Shown: piece by piece, positions 23,810-24,645 of the stretch
Layout: every line of letters starts with the position of its first letter
Position numbering within the stretch: the stretch's first letter is position 1
NCBI GenBank assembly: GCA_036897485.1
Contig: JAYMTF010001280.1
Location: 1 to 24,645 of the forward strand
Direction of reading: 5' to 3'
Length of the DNA stretch: 24,645 nt
Source of the DNA: Pelargonium nanum
Taxonomy: Eukaryota; Streptophyta; Magnoliopsida; Geraniales; Geraniaceae
Program-made: the position numbers and the translations under genes
The notes under the pieces: generated by a model
What the model saw: the letters and a program-made list of their open reading frames with translations, nothing else
Told to the model about the DNA's origin: nothing
The model's database searches: none

Positions 23810-23833
23810 CTACGAGTAGGACTCGACTCGTAG
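23810..23833. repeat. Inverted repeat upstream of the RING-H2 gene
   Basis: CTACGAGT (23810-23817) and ACTCGTAG (23826-23833) are perfect 8-bp inverted arms around an 8-nt spacer. It lies about 115 nt upstream of the RING-H2 start, on the promoter side. Function unknown. Confidence 0.7.
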
Positions 23834-24049
23834 TGAATGATTACACTTTTGTCTCCTAATGGGTCGTAATAGAGATATTTTTTGTTCATGTATATTACAT
23901 CTATCTATTATATTTTTGTAGTAAAATAAGTGTAATATTTTATTTTAAACAAATTAGTTATGTCTGAATAATCGATAGCGTTTTTTTAATGTTTTATTGT
24001 GTTTGTTAATATTGTAACAAATGTGAGTGTAAGATAAGAACTTTCATGA
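23834..24049. other. AT-rich intergenic DNA
   Basis: No gene, RNA or repeat recognised. Confidence 0.4.
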
Positions 24050-24125
24050 TACTTAAGGCGTTGGTTTTTCTTGAGGTCTTAGATTCGATTATTAGTTGTT
24101 ACGCTTGCTTATAAAATAAAATAAA
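24050..24125 (+). mobile_element. SINE-like remnant
   Basis: GAGGTCTTAGATTCGATTA (24073-24091) closely parallels the B-box region of the element near 18637, and the 3' end GCTTGCTTATAAAATAAAAT recalls the tail of the element ending at 1842 (GTCGCTTATAAAAAAAA). No clear A box. Probably a truncated member of the same family. Confidence 0.38.
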
Positions 24126-24215
24126 GAAGTTTCATGATTCAAAAGATGAAGCATTATTATCAAGTGGATGCGATTATAGTGAGTTAATATGTGATAGGAT
24201 AAGTATGGTGAATTT

Positions 24216-24413
24216 TATTATATTTTTTCCATATCAAAATAAATGTCATGTTTATTTAAATGTCTTTTTTTCTAAAAAAAGAAATTATTATCCCTTAAGT
24301 TTGTTAGAACACTTGTCTATGAGAAATGAAAAGTAAATATACAAAACTAACTAACTTATCATATTTTTCTCAAAATAAAAATGAGAAAACTTATTTTTGG
24401 ACCGATAGAGTAC
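24216..24413. mobile_element. Possible Stowaway-like MITE
   Basis: The left end TTTTTTCCATATCAAAATAA and the right end TTATTTTTGGACCGATAGAG are imperfect inverted complements resembling degenerate Stowaway termini (CTCCCTCCGTYCCA... and TGGRACGGAGGGAG). Size of about 200 bp and A/T-rich interior fit. The TA target duplication cannot be distinguished in this AT-rich DNA. Confidence 0.35.
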
Positions 24414-24645
24414 TTCAATTACAATCGCTACTTTATTTTTTTATAGAACCTCTCACACAGTATTTTAGGTCAAATATTTTGTAAAGTTTTAGTTATGTGT
24501 ATTTCGCTTTTCATCTTTATGTGTCATTCTCTCTCTTGAAGAATTTCGTATTAGTTTTCTTTTTGGTTAATTACAGTTTCACCCCTTATGGTGAGCTTCC
24601 ACTTCACCTGGTACCCCTTTGTTTTATTTTCGAACTATTTTCTAC
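24414..24645. other. AT-rich intergenic DNA to the window end
   Basis: No feature recognised. Confidence 0.4.

Overview
The window looks like nuclear DNA of a flowering plant, probably a eudicot. The evidence is a gene split into 18 exons by AT-rich GT-AG introns, a plant group I bZIP gene, a plant-type RING-H2 gene, an Au-like SINE whose 3' tail resembles the tail shared by angiosperm SINEs, and an L1-type LINE remnant whose RNase H resembles the plant lineage. Nothing looks bacterial, viral or organellar. The species cannot be named from the sequence alone.

Layout. A small intronless gene on the minus strand (464-1012) encodes a PEARLI-4/MATH-associated helical coiled-coil protein. After about 1.5 kb of intergenic DNA with a SINE-like element comes the complete gene for mitochondrial electron transfer flavoprotein:ubiquinone oxidoreductase (ETFQO). 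Its coding sequence runs on the plus strand from 2589 to 12623; I resolved all 18 coding exons, and the reading frame closes to 664 aa. Convergent to it on the minus strand is a four-exon group I bZIP transcription factor of the VIP1/RSG/RF2a type (13957-17875, 393 aa). From about 18.4 to 23.3 kb there is gene-poor, repeat-rich DNA: a SINE-like element, an 81-bp tandem duplication carrying CCAAT and TATA motifs, a short GGTCGACC minisatellite, and a decayed minus-strand LINE in two blocks. A compact RING-H2 ubiquitin ligase gene follows (23327-23695, minus strand, 122 aa). The last 950 bp are intergenic, with a SINE-like remnant and a possible Stowaway-like MITE.

The four genes act in different compartments (mitochondrial electron transfer, transcription, protein ubiquitination, and one unknown role) and show no sign of forming a pathway or cluster. 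I found no evidence of an undescribed multi-gene system. The points most worth checking are ETFQO intron 1, which is 177 nt, stop-free and frame-preserving; the Au-like SINE with perfect 17-nt target-site duplications in ETFQO intron 7; and the small tandem repeats.
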